Origin: Kangiella marina
GTDB lineage: Bacteria; Pseudomonadota; Gammaproteobacteria; Enterobacterales; Kangiellaceae
Assembly: GCF_039541235.1 (NCBI RefSeq)
Contig: NZ_BAABFV010000001.1
Location: forward strand, 1,426,001-1,490,000
DNA: 64,000 bases
Reading direction: 5' to 3'
In this document: positions 1-10,980 of the stretch, piece after piece
Layout: every line of letters starts with the position of its first letter
Position numbering within the stretch: position 1 is the first letter of the stretch
Position numbers and translations under genes: made by a program
Notes under the pieces: generated by a model
The model's database searches: none
The model's input: only the letters and a program-made list of their open reading frames with translations
Told to the model about the DNA's origin: nothing

Positions 1-25
1 CAGTCAGTAATAACAGTTTTTTCAT
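1..25 (-). CDS. 5' end of an unknown exported protein (partial)
   Basis: Read on the minus strand, an ATG at 25-23 begins MKKLLLLT, and the frame runs off the window after eight codons. A strong Shine-Dalgarno (AAGGAG, plus-strand 32-37) lies about 6 nt upstream. The Lys-Lys-poly-Leu start is typical of a signal peptide. The gene diverges from glmU, and its product cannot be named from so little sequence. Confidence 0.6.
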
Positions 26-219
26 TTCAATCTCCTTTGAAATATTCCTGTGAAAGGCTTCATCTATGAAGCATGACCAGCTTAATAAAGACTTGAAGAA
101 TGAAAAAGTGGTTAAAACTGAAAAAAAAGTGAGAGATCACTGAAAAATGTATTCTATAAAAGCCAAAATTGATGATAAGTGTTAAAATAAGCGCTTAATT
201 TCAACGAATTAGAATAAAT

Positions 220-1614
220 ATGGCACTAAGCGTCGTGATATTGGCAGCGGGCAAAGGGACTCGCATGCGCTCAAACTTGCCAAAAGTATTACACCCTATA
301 GCTGGTCGCTCGATGGTAGAGCACGTCATCAATACTGCAAACTCATTACAACCCAAGCAAATCATCGTTGTAGCGGGCCATGGCATCCATCAAGTTGAAA
401 AGAAACTCGAAAACACTAATATAACCATCGTAGAACAAGCCGAGCAATTAGGAACCGGCCACGCGGTTGATCAAGCTTTGCCTATAATCAGTGATGATGA
501 TCAGGTTTTAGTACTTTATGGTGATGTTCCATTGATTCAATCCAGTACGCTCAAAGATCTGATTCAAGCACAACCATCTGCTGGCATCGGATTGTTAACA
601 GTAAAACTGGATAATCCGTCGGGCTATGGCAGAATCATTCGCAATTCACAGAATGAGGTTACCGAAATCGTTGAGCAAAAAGATGCGAATGATGAACAGT
701 TGAAAGTGACAGAAGTTAATACCGGAATACTGTGCGCGAATGCTGCGGCGTTAAAGCAATGGTTGAGTAACATTGATAATAACAATGCCCAAGGTGAGTA
801 TTATCTGACGGATTGCATTGCTATGGCTGCAGACAAGACTCAAAACGATGATGCAGGGGTTATCGCATGCCACCCTACTTCGGAGATGGAAGTCGAAGGG
901 GTTAACAGCCGCGTGCAGTTGGCACAGCTGGAGCGTCGCTACCAAGAAGCGCGTGCACAAGAGTTATTAGAGCAAGGTGTTACCCTACTGGATCCAGCGC
1001 GATTGGATGTTCGAGGCGAACTAAACTGCGCAAACGATGTCTTGATAGATGTCAATGTGATTATCGAAGGCAAAGTCACCATTGAGTCGGGTGCGACAAT
1101 TGGTGCAAACGTCATATTGAAAGACTGTGTGATTGGTCGAGACAGTCAAATAAAACCGAACACCATGATAGAAAGTGCCGAAATTGGGGCAGCTTGCCAA
1201 GTAGGCCCGTTCGCGAGGATTCGTCCAGGAACGAGACTGGAAGATGAAGCGTTCATAGGTAACTTTGTTGAGACCAAGAAGGCAACGCTGGGTAAAGGCA
1301 GCAAAGCAAGTCACTTGACCTATTTAGGCGATGCTGAGATTGGTCAAGGGGTCAATGTGGGCGCGGGAGTGATTACCTGTAACTATGATGGTGCTAATAA
1401 GTTTGTTACACGAATTGAAGATGGTGCCTTTATTGGATCAGACTGCCAATTAGTTGCACCGGTGACTATTGGACAAAATGCGACAGTGGGCGCGGGCACG
1501 ACGGTAACTAAAGATGTTCCAGCTAATGAATTATCGATCAGTCGGGTGCCACAAAAAAACATTGAAGGCTGGCAAAGGCCGGTTAAACAGCAAAAAAGTA
1601 ATAGCGAAGGATAA
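220..1614 (+). CDS. glmU: Bifunctional UDP-GlcNAc pyrophosphorylase / glucosamine-1-phosphate acetyltransferase
   Basis: Makes UDP-N-acetylglucosamine, the cytoplasmic precursor of peptidoglycan and lipid A, by acetylating glucosamine-1-phosphate and coupling it to UTP. At 464 residues it has the usual GlmU length. The N-terminal nucleotidyltransferase signature LAAGKGTRM is at residues 8-16, followed by PKVLH. From about residue 250 the C-terminal half is a left-handed beta-helix with hexapeptide repeats (for example [13 protein letters not shown]). The gene ends 6 nt before glmS, so the two are almost certainly cotranscribed, as in many Gammaproteobacteria. No strong Shine-Dalgarno precedes the ATG. 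There is no atp operon immediately upstream here; a divergent gene occupies that side. Confidence 0.97.
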   Translation: MALSVVILAAGKGTRMRSNLPKVLHPIAGRSMVEHVINTANSLQPKQIIVVAGHGIHQVEKKLENTNITIVEQAEQLGTGHAVDQALPIISDDDQVLVLYGDVPLIQSSTLKDLIQAQPSAGIGLLTVKLDNPSGYGRIIRNSQNEVTEIVEQKDANDEQLKVTEVNTGILCANAAALKQWLSNIDNNNAQGEYYLTDCIAMAADKTQNDDAGVIACHPTSEMEVEGVNSRVQLAQLERRYQEARAQELLEQGVTLLDPARLDVRGELNCANDVLIDVNVIIEGKVTIESGATIGANVILKDCVIGRDSQIKPNTMIESAEIGAACQVGPFARIRPGTRLEDEAFIGNFVETKKATLGKGSKASHLTYLGDAEIGQGVNVGAGVITCNYDGANKFVTRIEDGAFIGSDCQLVAPVTIGQNATVGAGTTVTKDVPANELSISRVPQKNIEGWQRPVKQQKSNSEG

Positions 1615-1620
1615 AGAATA

Positions 1621-3450
1621 ATGTGCGGAATTGTTGGTGCAATCGCGCAACGAGATGTCAGCGACATCTTGGTTGAAGGTTTGAAACGTTTGGAATACCG
1701 TGGATATGACTCTGCGGGAGTGGCTATTTATCATGATGGTCACATTGAAAGAATTCGACGGGCTGGAAAAGTATCTGAACTTAAAGAAGCTCTGACTAAA
1801 AGCCCAATAAGCGGTGGCTTAGGCATTGCTCACACTCGTTGGGCAACTCATGGTGAGCCAACAGAGCGAAATGCTCACCCACACATGTCCGAAGATAATA
1901 TTGCGTTGGTGCATAACGGCATCATTGAAAACCATGACGAGTTACGCGATGAACTGAAAAATAGAGGGTATCGCTTTGAGTCCGATACCGATACTGAAGT
2001 CATTGCGCACTGCTTACATGAGGCACTACAAAACACCGATAGCCTGTTGAAGGCGCTATTAGCAACGACAAAGAAGCTGAAAGGTGCTTATGGCACGGTA
2101 GCCATCGACGCTAATCAGCCAGATAAAATGGTAGTTGCCCGTTCCGGCAGCCCATTAGTGATTGGCAAAGGTATTGGCGAATACTTTGTCGCTTCAGATC
2201 AGTTGGCTTTATTGCCGGTCACACGCGAGTTTTTATATCTGGAAGAAGGTGAAGTGGCTGAGGTGCGCCGAGATGGATTTACCTTATTAAACAGTGATGG
2301 TAAAGAAATTCATCGAGAATTTGAAACCTCAGATATTCAGCATGATGCTGTCGATAAAGGAAACTACCGTCACTTTATGTTGAAAGAAATATTTGAGCAG
2401 CCGTCAGTGGTCGCAGAAACCTTAGAAGGCCGTATTGTCGATCATCAGGTTTACGTTGAGACTCTTGGCGAAAATGCGACAAAGATCTTTGAGCAAGTGG
2501 ATGCGCTACAAATTATTGCTTGTGGCACCAGCTACCATGCGGCATTGGTTGCGAAATACTGGGTTGAGCAATATCTTAAGATTCCATGCTTAGTTGAAAT
2601 CGCCAGCGAGTACCGTTATCGCGACACCGCAGTGATTCCAAACAGCTTATTTATAACGATTTCACAATCAGGTGAAACTGCCGATACCTTGGCGGCTCTA
2701 AACAAAGCCAAAGATGAAGGTTATTTAGCAAGTTTGACGGTATGCAACTCCCCTGCTTCTTCCATGGTGCGTGAGTCTGACTTTACCTTATTAACGCGAG
2801 CCGGTGCTGAAATTGGCGTTGCCTCGACCAAGGCATTTACGGCACAGCTTGTTTCTTTGCTTCTTCTTATGGTGTCGATTGGTAAAGCCAAGGGTATGGA
2901 AAAAGCCGTCGAACAAGAAATCGTAGACGCATTGGAGCATTTGCCGCATGAAATCCAGAAAGCACTGGATCAGGCTGAAGCTATCGATAAGCTATCAGAG
3001 GCATTTGCAGAGAAACAACATACGTTATTTTTAGGACGCGGTCAGCAGTACCCAATAGCGATGGAGGCGGCGTTAAAGTTAAAAGAAATTTCGTATATTC
3101 ATGCGGAAGCCTATGCGGCGGGTGAATTAAAGCATGGACCTTTAGCGTTAATTGATAAAGAAATGCCAACGGTTGTTGTTGCCCCAAATGATAATTTACT
3201 GGAAAAATTGAAGTCTAATGTTGAGGAAGTGCGCTCACGAGGCGGTAACCTCTTTGTTTTTGCAGACAAGTCAGCTAATATTCAGGATTCAAATGGTATA
3301 ACAGTGTTCCCTGTGGATAGCCAATATCGAATTACGGCCCCCATGGTTTACACCATTCCAATGCAACTTTTGTCGTATTACGTGGCGGTGATCAAAGGAA
3401 CTGATGTCGATCAGCCGAGAAATTTAGCAAAATCAGTGACAGTTGAATGA
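1621..3450 (+). CDS. glmS: Glutamine--fructose-6-phosphate aminotransferase (isomerising)
   Basis: Converts fructose-6-phosphate and glutamine to glucosamine-6-phosphate, the first committed step toward UDP-GlcNAc. The 609-residue length fits the family. The protein starts MCGIVGA, placing the glutaminase nucleophile Cys2 directly after the initiator Met, and continues with the class II amidotransferase motif EYRGYDSAG. Two SIS sugar-isomerase domains follow (about residues 290-430 and 460-600), with SQSGETADT in the first, and the protein ends in the conserved SVTVE. It directly follows glmU. The 6-nt gap leaves no space for a glmS ribozyme, so riboswitch control of the Gram-positive type is excluded; sRNA control as in enterics cannot be judged here. 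Confidence 0.98.
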   Translation: MCGIVGAIAQRDVSDILVEGLKRLEYRGYDSAGVAIYHDGHIERIRRAGKVSELKEALTKSPISGGLGIAHTRWATHGEPTERNAHPHMSEDNIALVHNGIIENHDELRDELKNRGYRFESDTDTEVIAHCLHEALQNTDSLLKALLATTKKLKGAYGTVAIDANQPDKMVVARSGSPLVIGKGIGEYFVASDQLALLPVTREFLYLEEGEVAEVRRDGFTLLNSDGKEIHREFETSDIQHDAVDKGNYRHFMLKEIFEQPSVVAETLEGRIVDHQVYVETLGENATKIFEQVDALQIIACGTSYHAALVAKYWVEQYLKIPCLVEIASEYRYRDTAVIPNSLFITISQSGETADTLAALNKAKDEGYLASLTVCNSPASSMVRESDFTLLTRAGAEIGVASTKAFTAQLVSLLLLMVSIGKAKGMEKAVEQEIVDALEHLPHEIQKALDQAEAIDKLSEAFAEKQHTLFLGRGQQYPIAMEAALKLKEISYIHAEAYAAGELKHGPLALIDKEMPTVVVAPNDNLLEKLKSNVEEVRSRGGNLFVFADKSANIQDSNGITVFPVDSQYRITAPMVYTIPMQLLSYYVAVIKGTDVDQPRNLAKSVTVE

Positions 3451-3464
3451 TTTAGGAGTCATGA

Positions 3465-4082
3465 ATGAAATTAAAAGTATTATTAGGTAGTGTTTTAGCG
3501 TTGATTGCCATGAGCCAGGTGGCTTGTGCTGAAAATAACACGAGTAAGTCCGCTATCGTTAAAGAAGGCGAAGACTACACAGTTATCAGTGGCAAAGAAG
3601 CGAGCGCTAAGCCACACGTATATGAGTTTTTCTCATATACATGCCCACACTGCTACAACTTAGAGCCGGTGTTAAACAAGTGGAAGGAGTCTAAGCCAGA
3701 AGCTGTGAAATTCGAGCAAGTTCCAGTTTTCATGAGCCAGGTGCCACACTTAACTTATGGTTACTACGCGGCAGAGGTTTTGGGCGTTAAAGACAAGGTA
3801 CACCCAGCAATTTTCCATCAATGGCATGCCGAAAAAAATATCGTCAAATCAAAAGAAGATTTAATTCCAATCTTTGAAGAAGCCGGTATTTCTAAAGAAG
3901 ACTTTGAAAAAGCTTACACCTCATTTGGTGTTGAGAGTAAAGTCCAATACGCAAAAAAGCTAGCGCGTGATTTCCGTGTAAGTCGTTTCCCTATGGTTAT
4001 TGTGAACAAAAAATACACGGTACAAAGCTATAAAAACATCAATGAAATGCTAGGTAGCTTTGCCATAGAAAACACAAAGTAA
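3465..4082 (+). CDS. dsbA: DsbA-family periplasmic thiol:disulfide oxidoreductase
   Basis: Predicted periplasmic oxidase that introduces disulfides into exported proteins. A signal peptide covers about residues 1-22 (cleavage after ACA). The active site is CPHC at residues 60-63 inside SYTCPHCYN, the DsbA-type dipeptide Pro-His. The cis-proline loop appears late as RFPMVIV. A helical insertion lies between them, as expected, and 205 residues is a normal DsbA length. It is 14 nt after glmS and is followed by a strong terminator, so it probably ends the glmUS transcript. The match to E. coli DsbA is at family level; a specialised paralogue cannot be excluded. Confidence 0.9.
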   Translation: MKLKVLLGSVLALIAMSQVACAENNTSKSAIVKEGEDYTVISGKEASAKPHVYEFFSYTCPHCYNLEPVLNKWKESKPEAVKFEQVPVFMSQVPHLTYGYYAAEVLGVKDKVHPAIFHQWHAEKNIVKSKEDLIPIFEEAGISKEDFEKAYTSFGVESKVQYAKKLARDFRVSRFPMVIVNKKYTVQSYKNINEMLGSFAIENTK

Positions 4083-4108
4083 TCCCTACTTATACAAAGT
4101 GTTAATTC

Positions 4109-4137
4109 AAAAATGCCAGTGTTCACTGGCATTTTTT
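4109..4137 (+). terminator. Rho-independent terminator after dsbA
   Basis: AAAAATGCCAGT and its exact inverted copy form a 12-bp hairpin with a GTTC-type loop, followed by a T-run (4132-4137). It lies 27 nt after the dsbA stop codon. The A-rich left arm could also let it work on the other strand. Confidence 0.85.
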
Positions 4138-4215
4138 ATGGTTATACTTAATATGAACGATACAATAAAAAAAACGTCAACCGTAAGCTAAGTTCACAAC
4201 TCACACAGTTCAACT

Positions 4216-5151
4216 ATGACCGATCCAAGCAAACAGAAAGAGTCTCAAGTGAAAGGAAAAGCGATTCAATCACAACCCTTTAAGGTTAAGGTGATTCGAG
4301 CATTAATCCGCTTTTTTGCCGCGATGCCAGCCTTTGTTGGGAGTGGCTTTTCAAGGCTTTTTGCAACCTGTTCAAGGGTATTTAAGTCCCGTGGTTATCA
4401 AACAACGCTGACCAACTTAGAGCTGTGTCTGGCTGATAAAACCGTCAAGCAACGTCAGGAGATTGCTGCTGATAGTTTACGTCATACGGGTAAATTATTT
4501 TTTGAAGCGGCTAAGATTTGGAAGAAATGTGAAGGCGAGCAGTTTCTAGACAAGATATATGGTGAGGCCTTGGTCAAGGATACTGTAGCACAAGGTCAAG
4601 GGGTGCTTTTTACCGGCTCTCATATCGGAAATTGGGAGGTCGCTTTATATTACCTTGGCAGCCGATACCCCTTTCACTGTATGTACCGCCCGCCTCGGCA
4701 ACAAGAGATGGATGAAGTCATCAATATGGGGCGCTGTCAGAATGATACGACGATGGTCAAAGGGGATAGCCGTGGTGTTATGCACATGATTAAGATGTTA
4801 AAAAACGGTGAGGTTGCAGCGGTGTTAAGCGATCAAGAGCCGGGGCGTCGAGCGGGAGTCTTTGTTCCCTTTTGTGGTAAGCAAGCGTTGACCATGACTA
4901 TTGTGCAAAAAATTCAACAAAAAAGTGATGCCAAACTGTTTCAAGTAGCAGCTATTAAAAATGACGCTAATCGTTATGACATACATTTAATGCCAATTGA
5001 TATTAACCCGGATCAAAGCGTAGAAAGTTATGCGAAACAGGTTAATGGAGAGTTGGAAGGAATGATTCGTCAATATCCTGAGCAGTATCAGTGGTCCTAT
5101 AAACGCTTTAAAACGACCGAGTGTGGCGGATCCAACCCGTATCAGAAGTAA
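4216..5151 (+). CDS. LpxL/HtrB-family lysophospholipid (lipid A) acyltransferase
   Basis: Predicted inner-membrane acyltransferase of the lauroyl/myristoyl family that adds secondary acyl chains to lipid A or a related lipid. The 311-residue length fits. The catalytic H(X4)E motif is HIGNWE (about residues 136-141), followed by YRPPRQ and by DQEPGRRAGVFVPFCG, the conserved substrate-binding region. The first about 45 residues carry a basic stretch and one hydrophobic segment that probably anchors it at the cytoplasmic face. It stands alone between the dsbA terminator and convergent trkH, whose stop codon is 1 nt away. Whether it is LpxL or LpxM-like cannot be decided from motifs. Confidence 0.85.
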   Translation: MTDPSKQKESQVKGKAIQSQPFKVKVIRALIRFFAAMPAFVGSGFSRLFATCSRVFKSRGYQTTLTNLELCLADKTVKQRQEIAADSLRHTGKLFFEAAKIWKKCEGEQFLDKIYGEALVKDTVAQGQGVLFTGSHIGNWEVALYYLGSRYPFHCMYRPPRQQEMDEVINMGRCQNDTTMVKGDSRGVMHMIKMLKNGEVAAVLSDQEPGRRAGVFVPFCGKQALTMTIVQKIQQKSDAKLFQVAAIKNDANRYDIHLMPIDINPDQSVESYAKQVNGELEGMIRQYPEQYQWSYKRFKTTECGGSNPYQK

Positions 5152-5152
5152 G

Positions 5153-6601
5153 TTAGCGTCGCCAAAAATAAGGGGTAAATAACACTAGAAGGGTAAATAT
5201 TTCAAGACGACCTAACAGCATGGCGAAGCTTAAAATGTATTTCGTGAAATCATTGAGACTGCTGTAATTGACTGAAACCTCACCGAGACCTGGACCCAGA
5301 TTATTTAAGCAAGCCGCGACAGCAGAAAAAGCGGTAATCTGATCGATGCCGTTGGCCATGAGCAAGATCATAAGAATTAAAAAGAGCATGACATAGGTGG
5401 CGAAAAAGCCCCATACCGCTTGTACCACACGATCGCTGACAGAGGTTTTGCCTAGCTTGATCAAAAAGACCCCTGTTGGATGAACCAATCGTTTAATTTC
5501 TCGAAACCCTTGCTTGAAGAGTAATACGATTCGAATAATTTTTATGCCGCCACCAGTAGAGGCCGCACAAGCTCCGGCAAAGCTCGTTAAAATCAACAAG
5601 ACAGGCAAGAAGCTTGGCCAAGCGCTGAAATCAGAGCTGGCAAAACCCGTGGTTGTAGCAATTGAGATGGTATGAAAAATACTCTTCACCAGGCCTTCGG
5701 AAAAGCCAAACTGGTTATAGCTTAACAGGACCGCAAGACAGATTAGGGTTACGCAAACCAGCATCGCCAAATAGCTTTTAAACTCGGGATCTTTAAAGTA
5801 CGGCGTCAGACTAAGACTTCTAACCGCCATGAAGTGCAGTGAAAAATTAACCCCCGACAACAACATGAATAGTGACGCCACTAATTCAATATTAGAGCTT
5901 TCAAAATAGCCTATGCTGGCATCATGAGGCGAGAATCCACCAATGGCGACGGTCGAAAAACTGTGAGCTAAGGCATCGAACGGCGTCATGCCCGCTAGCC
6001 AATAGGCAACGGCACAGGCAATGGTCAGGCCGAGATAGATATACCACAAGGCCTTGGCCGTACCAGCGATTCGTGGTGTGAGTTTGTTGTCCTTCATTGG
6101 GCCGGGCGTTTCAGCGCGGTAAAGCTGCATCCCACCAATACCCAGCATAGGCAGGATAGCGACCGCAAGAACGATGATACCCATGCCGCCAAGCCATTGC
6201 AGTTGTTGTCGATAATAAAGAATGGAGTGAGGTAGACTGTCGAGGCCGCTGATCACCGTTGCACCAGTCGTTGTCAGCCCTGAAAATGCCTCAAAAACGG
6301 AATCGGCTAGCGACATTTCAATCCTGTCCATCAGTAAAAATGGAACAGAGCCCATTAAACTTAAAACCGTCCAAAACAGCACAACCACTAAAAAGCCGTC
6401 GCGGACTTTTAAATCACTTTTGGCGTGGCGTTTAGGAAAGAATATCAGGAAGCCAAAAATAAGGGTCATGAAAAAGGTCAATACAAAAGCACTACCGCCG
6501 CCATCCTGATAGATCAGTGCTACCACGCTCGGCGGAATCATGGTCAAACTGAAGACCATGATTAATAACCCTAAAATGCGTGTAATGGTAGCGAATTGCA
6601 T
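5153..6601 (-). CDS. trkH: Trk potassium uptake system, channel subunit
   Basis: Inner-membrane K+ translocating subunit of the Trk system. The 482 residues form the four M1-P-M2 repeats of the Trk/Ktr/HKT superfamily. All four pore loops with their selectivity-filter glycine are visible: LTTTGATV, TVAIGGFS, ATTTGFAS and LNNLGPG. It lies 18 nt downstream of trkA, which encodes its NAD-binding gating ring, so the pair is likely one transcript. It converges with the acyltransferase gene with a single base between stop codons. Nothing is truncated. Confidence 0.96.
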   Translation of the reverse strand: MQFATITRILGLLIMVFSLTMIPPSVVALIYQDGGGSAFVLTFFMTLIFGFLIFFPKRHAKSDLKVRDGFLVVVLFWTVLSLMGSVPFLLMDRIEMSLADSVFEAFSGLTTTGATVISGLDSLPHSILYYRQQLQWLGGMGIIVLAVAILPMLGIGGMQLYRAETPGPMKDNKLTPRIAGTAKALWYIYLGLTIACAVAYWLAGMTPFDALAHSFSTVAIGGFSPHDASIGYFESSNIELVASLFMLLSGVNFSLHFMAVRSLSLTPYFKDPEFKSYLAMLVCVTLICLAVLLSYNQFGFSEGLVKSIFHTISIATTTGFASSDFSAWPSFLPVLLILTSFAGACAASTGGGIKIIRIVLLFKQGFREIKRLVHPTGVFLIKLGKTSVSDRVVQAVWGFFATYVMLFLILMILLMANGIDQITAFSAVAACLNNLGPGLGEVSVNYSSLNDFTKYILSFAMLLGRLEIFTLLVLFTPYFWRR

Positions 6602-6619
6602 TAAACGTCCTAAATAAGG

Positions 6620-7993
6620 CTAAAAATAGGTGACATTGACTTGGAAAAGACGTTCAACATCTTGAATATAGTCTTTGTCCACCATGAACAGAACCACATG
6701 ATCGTTTTCACGGATAATAAGATTATCGTGCGCGATCAAAACCTGATCATCGCGCACGATGGCCCCAATCGAGGTTCCAGGCGGTAACGCCAGCTCGCTA
6801 ATCGAGCGTCCGATAACAGAAGAGGTCTGTTCATTACCTTTAGCAATGGCTTCAATGGCTTCTGCCGCACCACGACGAAGCGAATAAACGCTAGAAACGT
6901 GTCCGCGTCGAATATGAGTCAGCAAGCTGCCAATGGTCACCTGCTGTGGCGAAATAGCGATATCAATTTCATGTCCTTGAATAAGATCGACATAAGCGGT
7001 GCGGTTAATCAGAACCATAGTTTTGCGCACGCCCAAACGTTTGGCGAGTAGCGCCGACATGATGTTTGCTTCGTCATCATTCGTCACTGCGATAAACAGA
7101 TCAAACTCGCTGATATTTTCATCGGTCAATAAATCTTCGTCAGAGACATCGCCTTGCAGAACCAAGGTATCTTCAAGATTGTTAGCGAGTTCTTCCGCTC
7201 GCTCGGGATCGCGCTCAATGATTTTGACCAACATCTTCTTTTCAAGACGCTTGGCCAAACCCTGACCGATATTGCCGCCACCCGCGATAATCACGCGTTG
7301 ATAGCTTTTTTCGAGACGCTGCAGCTCACTCATGACTGAGCGAATATGCTTTTTGGCGGCAAGGAAGAAGACCTCATCGTCGGCTTCAATCACCGTGTGT
7401 CCTGTCGGCACGATAGGCTTTCCACGTCGAAAAATAGCCGCAACACGGGTTTCGACATTGGGTAAGTGTTGCTTTAACTCGGACAGCGCATTACCAACGA
7501 GAGGGCCGCCATAATAGGCCTTAACAGCAACTAAGCGCAGTAAGCCATTGGCGAAATCTAACACCTGAAAAGCCCCAGGATTATCGACCAAGCGTTCAAT
7601 ATACTCGGTAACCAATTTTTCAGGACTAATGACCACATCCACTGGAATGTGGTTATGGGTAAACAAGTCGTGCTTATGGTGGTAATTAGCCGAGCGGATT
7701 CGAGCGATTTTAGTGGGTGTTTGGTAAAGGCTGTGAGCTATTTGGCAAGCGATCATATTGACCTCATCGCTACTGGTAACCGCGACCAGCATATCGCTGT
7801 CATCAATGCCTGCGTTGGCTAACACATCAGGATAGGCGGCATGACCAACTATCGTGCGCAGATCGAGGTGATCTTGGATGTAGCGCAACCGCTTGGGATC
7901 CGAGTCAATTAAGGTAATGTCGTTATTTTCGCCCTCTAAACTGAGCGCGAGGCTAGTACCCACCTGACCGGCGCCGAGAATAATAATTTTCAT
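6620..7993 (-). CDS. trkA: Trk potassium uptake regulatory NAD-binding subunit
   Basis: Cytoplasmic peripheral protein that gates TrkH in response to nucleotides. It has the tandem arrangement of full-length TrkA. An N-terminal Rossmann fold (GAGQVG, residues 7-12) plus RCK-C domain is followed by a second Rossmann fold ([10 protein letters not shown], about residue 235) and a second RCK-C domain. The length of 457 residues is normal. The gene order rsmB-trkA-trkH on one strand is conserved in many Gammaproteobacteria. A 162-nt gap upstream (7994-8155) separates it from rsmB and could hold its own promoter; I see no clear terminator there. Confidence 0.97.
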   Translation of the reverse strand: MKIIILGAGQVGTSLALSLEGENNDITLIDSDPKRLRYIQDHLDLRTIVGHAAYPDVLANAGIDDSDMLVAVTSSDEVNMIACQIAHSLYQTPTKIARIRSANYHHKHDLFTHNHIPVDVVISPEKLVTEYIERLVDNPGAFQVLDFANGLLRLVAVKAYYGGPLVGNALSELKQHLPNVETRVAAIFRRGKPIVPTGHTVIEADDEVFFLAAKKHIRSVMSELQRLEKSYQRVIIAGGGNIGQGLAKRLEKKMLVKIIERDPERAEELANNLEDTLVLQGDVSDEDLLTDENISEFDLFIAVTNDDEANIMSALLAKRLGVRKTMVLINRTAYVDLIQGHEIDIAISPQQVTIGSLLTHIRRGHVSSVYSLRRGAAEAIEAIAKGNEQTSSVIGRSISELALPPGTSIGAIVRDDQVLIAHDNLIIRENDHVVLFMVDKDYIQDVERLFQVNVTYF

Positions 7994-8155
7994 AACGACA
8001 AATAATAAGCCTTCTTATTAGTATCTGATGCTTATGCTAACGCTAACTGCATGGGATCGGAAGGGTTTTTTGATGAATATGGGTATTAATATCAGGGATT
8101 TAGCAATCTGCGGTAAAGGCTTGCGAGGCTACTGACTGCGCTGCTGGACTGCTAT

Positions 8156-9472
8156 TTAACTCGATTTCTGCAATAGGGCGTAATAGAAACCGTCCATGCT
8201 TCCTGTTCCCGGAATAATTTGGCAGCCCAGTTGAGCGTGGCTTATGGCGACTAACGCTTCGGGCAAGTCGACTAAATTGGCGCTATGAGTGCGATCTAGA
8301 AAAGCTGTTATTTGTTGCTCATTTTCTTCGAAAAGAATGGAACAGGTGGCGTAAAGTAGCTTTCCTCCAGGTTTTAAAGCAGTCCAAGCAGCATCCAAGA
8401 TCTCGTTTTGGATCTGTTGCAGCTCTGCAATATCGCTATCCCGACGCAGAAGTTTAATATCTGGATGACGACGTATAACGCCAGTTGCACTGCAGGGCAC
8501 GTCCAATAAAATCGCGTCATAGTGATCGGTTTGGTTGTGTAAAAAACGGGTAACGTCACTATCGTGAATGGTGGCTGATAACTCCAACCGCTCGAGGTTT
8601 TCTTGGATCCGGAAACAGCGAATAGGATCTATATCAACCGCATCCAATTGGATGCGGTTGTCGGTAAACTCAAGTAGGTGGGCGCTTTTACCGCCAGGGG
8701 CTGCGCAAGCGTCTAAAACTTTTTGATCTGGTTTGGGCGCGAGTAACTGGGCCGCTAATTGTGCCGCGACGTCTTGTACGGAACACATGCCCTGCTCGAA
8801 CCCTGGGAGCGATAGGACTGGAACGGCTTGGTCTAACACAACGGCGCTGCTCACCAATGGGTGTTCGGAGTACCCTAGACCGACTTCATCCAACGACCGG
8901 CAAAAATCAGCACGGCTAGTTTTCATCCGGTTGATGCGTAACGACATTGGTGCTTGCTGATTGGATTGTTCGAGAATCTGTTCAACCTGACCTTTATAAT
9001 GTGGCTTAATACGTTTGATGAGCCACTCTGGAAAGCTAAATTTGGTGTCCCAATGGTGATCCAGCTGTTGAGCTAATGCCTCTTTTTGGCGTAAATAGCT
9101 GCGAAGAACGCCATTTAAGAGCTTCGTCGCCCACTCTTTTTTGAGCTGGCGACAGCCATCAACCGTTTCGCTGATAGCGGCATGATCGGGCACTCGGCTA
9201 TATTCCAGTTGGTAAAGCCCCACGATTAATAAGCAGAGCAAATCCCGATCTTTGGGTTTAAAGGGCTTTCTTAACAGTAAATGGCTAAGCGCATCTAAAC
9301 GCTCAAAATAACGGCACGATCCCAAGACGATGGCTTTATATAGCGAGGTATCGCTGGGGTTTTCAAATTCGATATTGGCCAATACATCGCTTGAGGATTG
9401 GCCCTCAAAGGCGATCGTATGTAACGATTGAGCCGCCTGAGAGCGAATTTTCTGTGCGTTGAATAGAGCCAA
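8156..9472 (-). CDS. rsmB: 16S rRNA m5C967 methyltransferase
   Basis: SAM-dependent methyltransferase for cytosine 967 of 16S rRNA (also called Sun or Fmu). An N-terminal NusB-like RNA-binding domain spans about residues 1-140. The catalytic domain carries the SAM motif DACAAPGGKS, the general Cys motif DVPCSATG and the catalytic ATCSI. The 438 residues match the family. The start codon is TTG, placed by an AAGG about 9 nt upstream. It follows fmt by 19 nt, in the conserved def-fmt-rsmB order. Confidence 0.96.
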   Translation of the reverse strand: MALFNAQKIRSQAAQSLHTIAFEGQSSSDVLANIEFENPSDTSLYKAIVLGSCRYFERLDALSHLLLRKPFKPKDRDLLCLLIVGLYQLEYSRVPDHAAISETVDGCRQLKKEWATKLLNGVLRSYLRQKEALAQQLDHHWDTKFSFPEWLIKRIKPHYKGQVEQILEQSNQQAPMSLRINRMKTSRADFCRSLDEVGLGYSEHPLVSSAVVLDQAVPVLSLPGFEQGMCSVQDVAAQLAAQLLAPKPDQKVLDACAAPGGKSAHLLEFTDNRIQLDAVDIDPIRCFRIQENLERLELSATIHDSDVTRFLHNQTDHYDAILLDVPCSATGVIRRHPDIKLLRRDSDIAELQQIQNEILDAAWTALKPGGKLLYATCSILFEENEQQITAFLDRTHSANLVDLPEALVAISHAQLGCQIIPGTGSMDGFYYALLQKSS

Positions 9473-9491
9473 TGAGATAGCCTTACAGTAT

Positions 9492-10463
9492 TTAAGATAA
9501 AGTAAATTGCACGCCTTTGGCTAGCAATTCTTGATTTTTAGGAGCATTTAGAAGATCTTTGACAGGCATGCGACGAGAGCCAGGAAGTTGCAACTCGGTA
9601 AGCATCAATTGTCCTTGGCCACACTGGACCAAGATGCCTTCTTGGCTAGCGTCGAGAATGGTTCCGGCGGCTTGCTGCGCTTGAGGAGCGCTGTGTTCAC
9701 TGGCCACTGCGGCCTGCCAAATGCGGATAACCTCTCCGTCTAATTCAGTTTGTGCCACCGGCCAACTGTTAAATGCACGAATAGTGCGTTCAATGTTGGC
9801 GGCGTCTCGCGTCCAGTCAATCATAGCTTCTTGTTTACTGAGCTTGTGCGCATAGGTGGCTAAGCTGTCATCTTGCGTTTCGGCCGACATGCCCTTCTTC
9901 GCGATCTGGTTGAGGGTGTCGGCTAATACTTGGGCACCTTGAAGGGCTAACTTATCATGCAAACTAGCGCCTGTATCGGTATGGGTAATCGGTGTGATCG
10001 CTTTGCTGATCATGGGGCCAGTATCTAAGCCAGCCTCCATTTGCATGATGGTGATCCCTGTTTCTTTGTCTCCGGCTTGGATGGCGCGTTGAATCGGGGC
10101 AGCACCTCTCCAGCGAGGGAGTAAAGAGCCGTGTACATTAATACAGCCAAGCCTTGGCGTGTCTAAAACGATTTGAGGGAGCAACAAGCCATAGGCGGTT
10201 ACAACCATGATGTCAGCTTTGTAATCCGCCAACACCTGCTGGGCTTCGTCGGATGTAAAGTTTAACGGTTGCTCGACGGGAATATTATGCTCCAGCGCCA
10301 GTGTTTTAACAGGACTCATGGTGATCTTTTTTCCGCGACCGGACTGGCGATCAGGCTGTGTATAGACCGCAATGACTTGATGATCGGAGTCGATGAGTGC
10401 TTGTAAGCTGGCTGCCGCAAAGTCAGGCGTTCCGGCGAAAATAACGTTAAGAGATTGACTCAT
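9492..10463 (-). CDS. fmt: Methionyl-tRNA formyltransferase
   Basis: Formylates initiator Met-tRNA using 10-formyltetrahydrofolate. The conserved formyl-transfer motif [15 protein letters not shown] is present, with the N-terminal FAGTPDFA and a C-terminal OB-fold tRNA-binding domain from about residue 210. The 323 residues are a normal length. It lies 13 nt after def, whose product later removes the formyl group, so the two form the classical def-fmt pair. Confidence 0.97.
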   Translation of the reverse strand: MSQSLNVIFAGTPDFAAASLQALIDSDHQVIAVYTQPDRQSGRGKKITMSPVKTLALEHNIPVEQPLNFTSDEAQQVLADYKADIMVVTAYGLLLPQIVLDTPRLGCINVHGSLLPRWRGAAPIQRAIQAGDKETGITIMQMEAGLDTGPMISKAITPITHTDTGASLHDKLALQGAQVLADTLNQIAKKGMSAETQDDSLATYAHKLSKQEAMIDWTRDAANIERTIRAFNSWPVAQTELDGEVIRIWQAAVASEHSAPQAQQAAGTILDASQEGILVQCGQGQLMLTELQLPGSRRMPVKDLLNAPKNQELLAKGVQFTLS

Positions 10464-10476
10464 AGTAAGTGTGTGC

Positions 10477-10980
10477 TTACTTGTTTTGTCGGTGCTGTTT
10501 TTCCAGCGCCTTTCGGATGCGGTTACGCTTTAATGGCGATAAGTAATCGACAAAAAGCTTACCTTCAATGTGATCGTATTCGTGCTGGATACACACGGCT
10601 AAAAGGCCCCCGGTATCCATTTCGAATATGTCGCCGTGACGATCTTGTGCTTTGATAACAATTTCATTGGCACGTTTAACTTTGGCATAAACGCCAGGGA
10701 AAGACAGGCAGCCCTCCTCCATTTCTTCAACGCCACGCTTTTCTACGAACTCTGGATTAGCGAAAACCAGAGGTTCGCTTTTGTCCTCTGAAACGTCTAT
10801 CACGAAAAGGCGTTTGTGGAAGTTGACTTGCGCGCCTGCAAGGCCGATGCCAGGTGCTTCATACATGGTTTCAAACATGTCATCGACCTGTTGTTGGAAA
10901 TCGTCACCAAAATCCGTGACGTCTTCTGCTTTTGTGCGAAGTCTTGTATCTGGGAATTCTAAAATGTCTAGTTTAGCCAT
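10477..10980 (-). CDS. def: Peptide deformylase
   Basis: Metalloenzyme that removes the N-formyl group from nascent proteins. All three signature motifs are present: motif 1 as GIGLAGAQV (Gly replaces the usual second Ala), motif 2 EGCLSFPG with the metal-binding Cys, and motif 3 HEYDH with the two metal-binding His and the catalytic Glu. The 167 residues match type I PDF. It is the first gene of the minus-strand run def-fmt-rsmB and diverges from the LysM gene across a 311-nt spacer. Confidence 0.97.
   Translation of the reverse strand: MAKLDILEFPDTRLRTKAEDVTDFGDDFQQQVDDMFETMYEAPGIGLAGAQVNFHKRLFVIDVSEDKSEPLVFANPEFVEKRGVEEMEEGCLSFPGVYAKVKRANEIVIKAQDRHGDIFEMDTGGLLAVCIQHEYDHIEGKLFVDYLSPLKRNRIRKALEKQHRQNK

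Noticed and set aside
1615-1620. Possible glmS ribozyme/riboswitch
   Set aside because: Only 6 nt separate glmU and glmS, so there is no room for the ribozyme fold.
3465-4082. Naming the CPHC protein as a haem-pathway or arsenate-type thioredoxin-fold enzyme
   Set aside because: The signal peptide, CPHC dipeptide, helical insertion and cis-proline loop are DsbA features.
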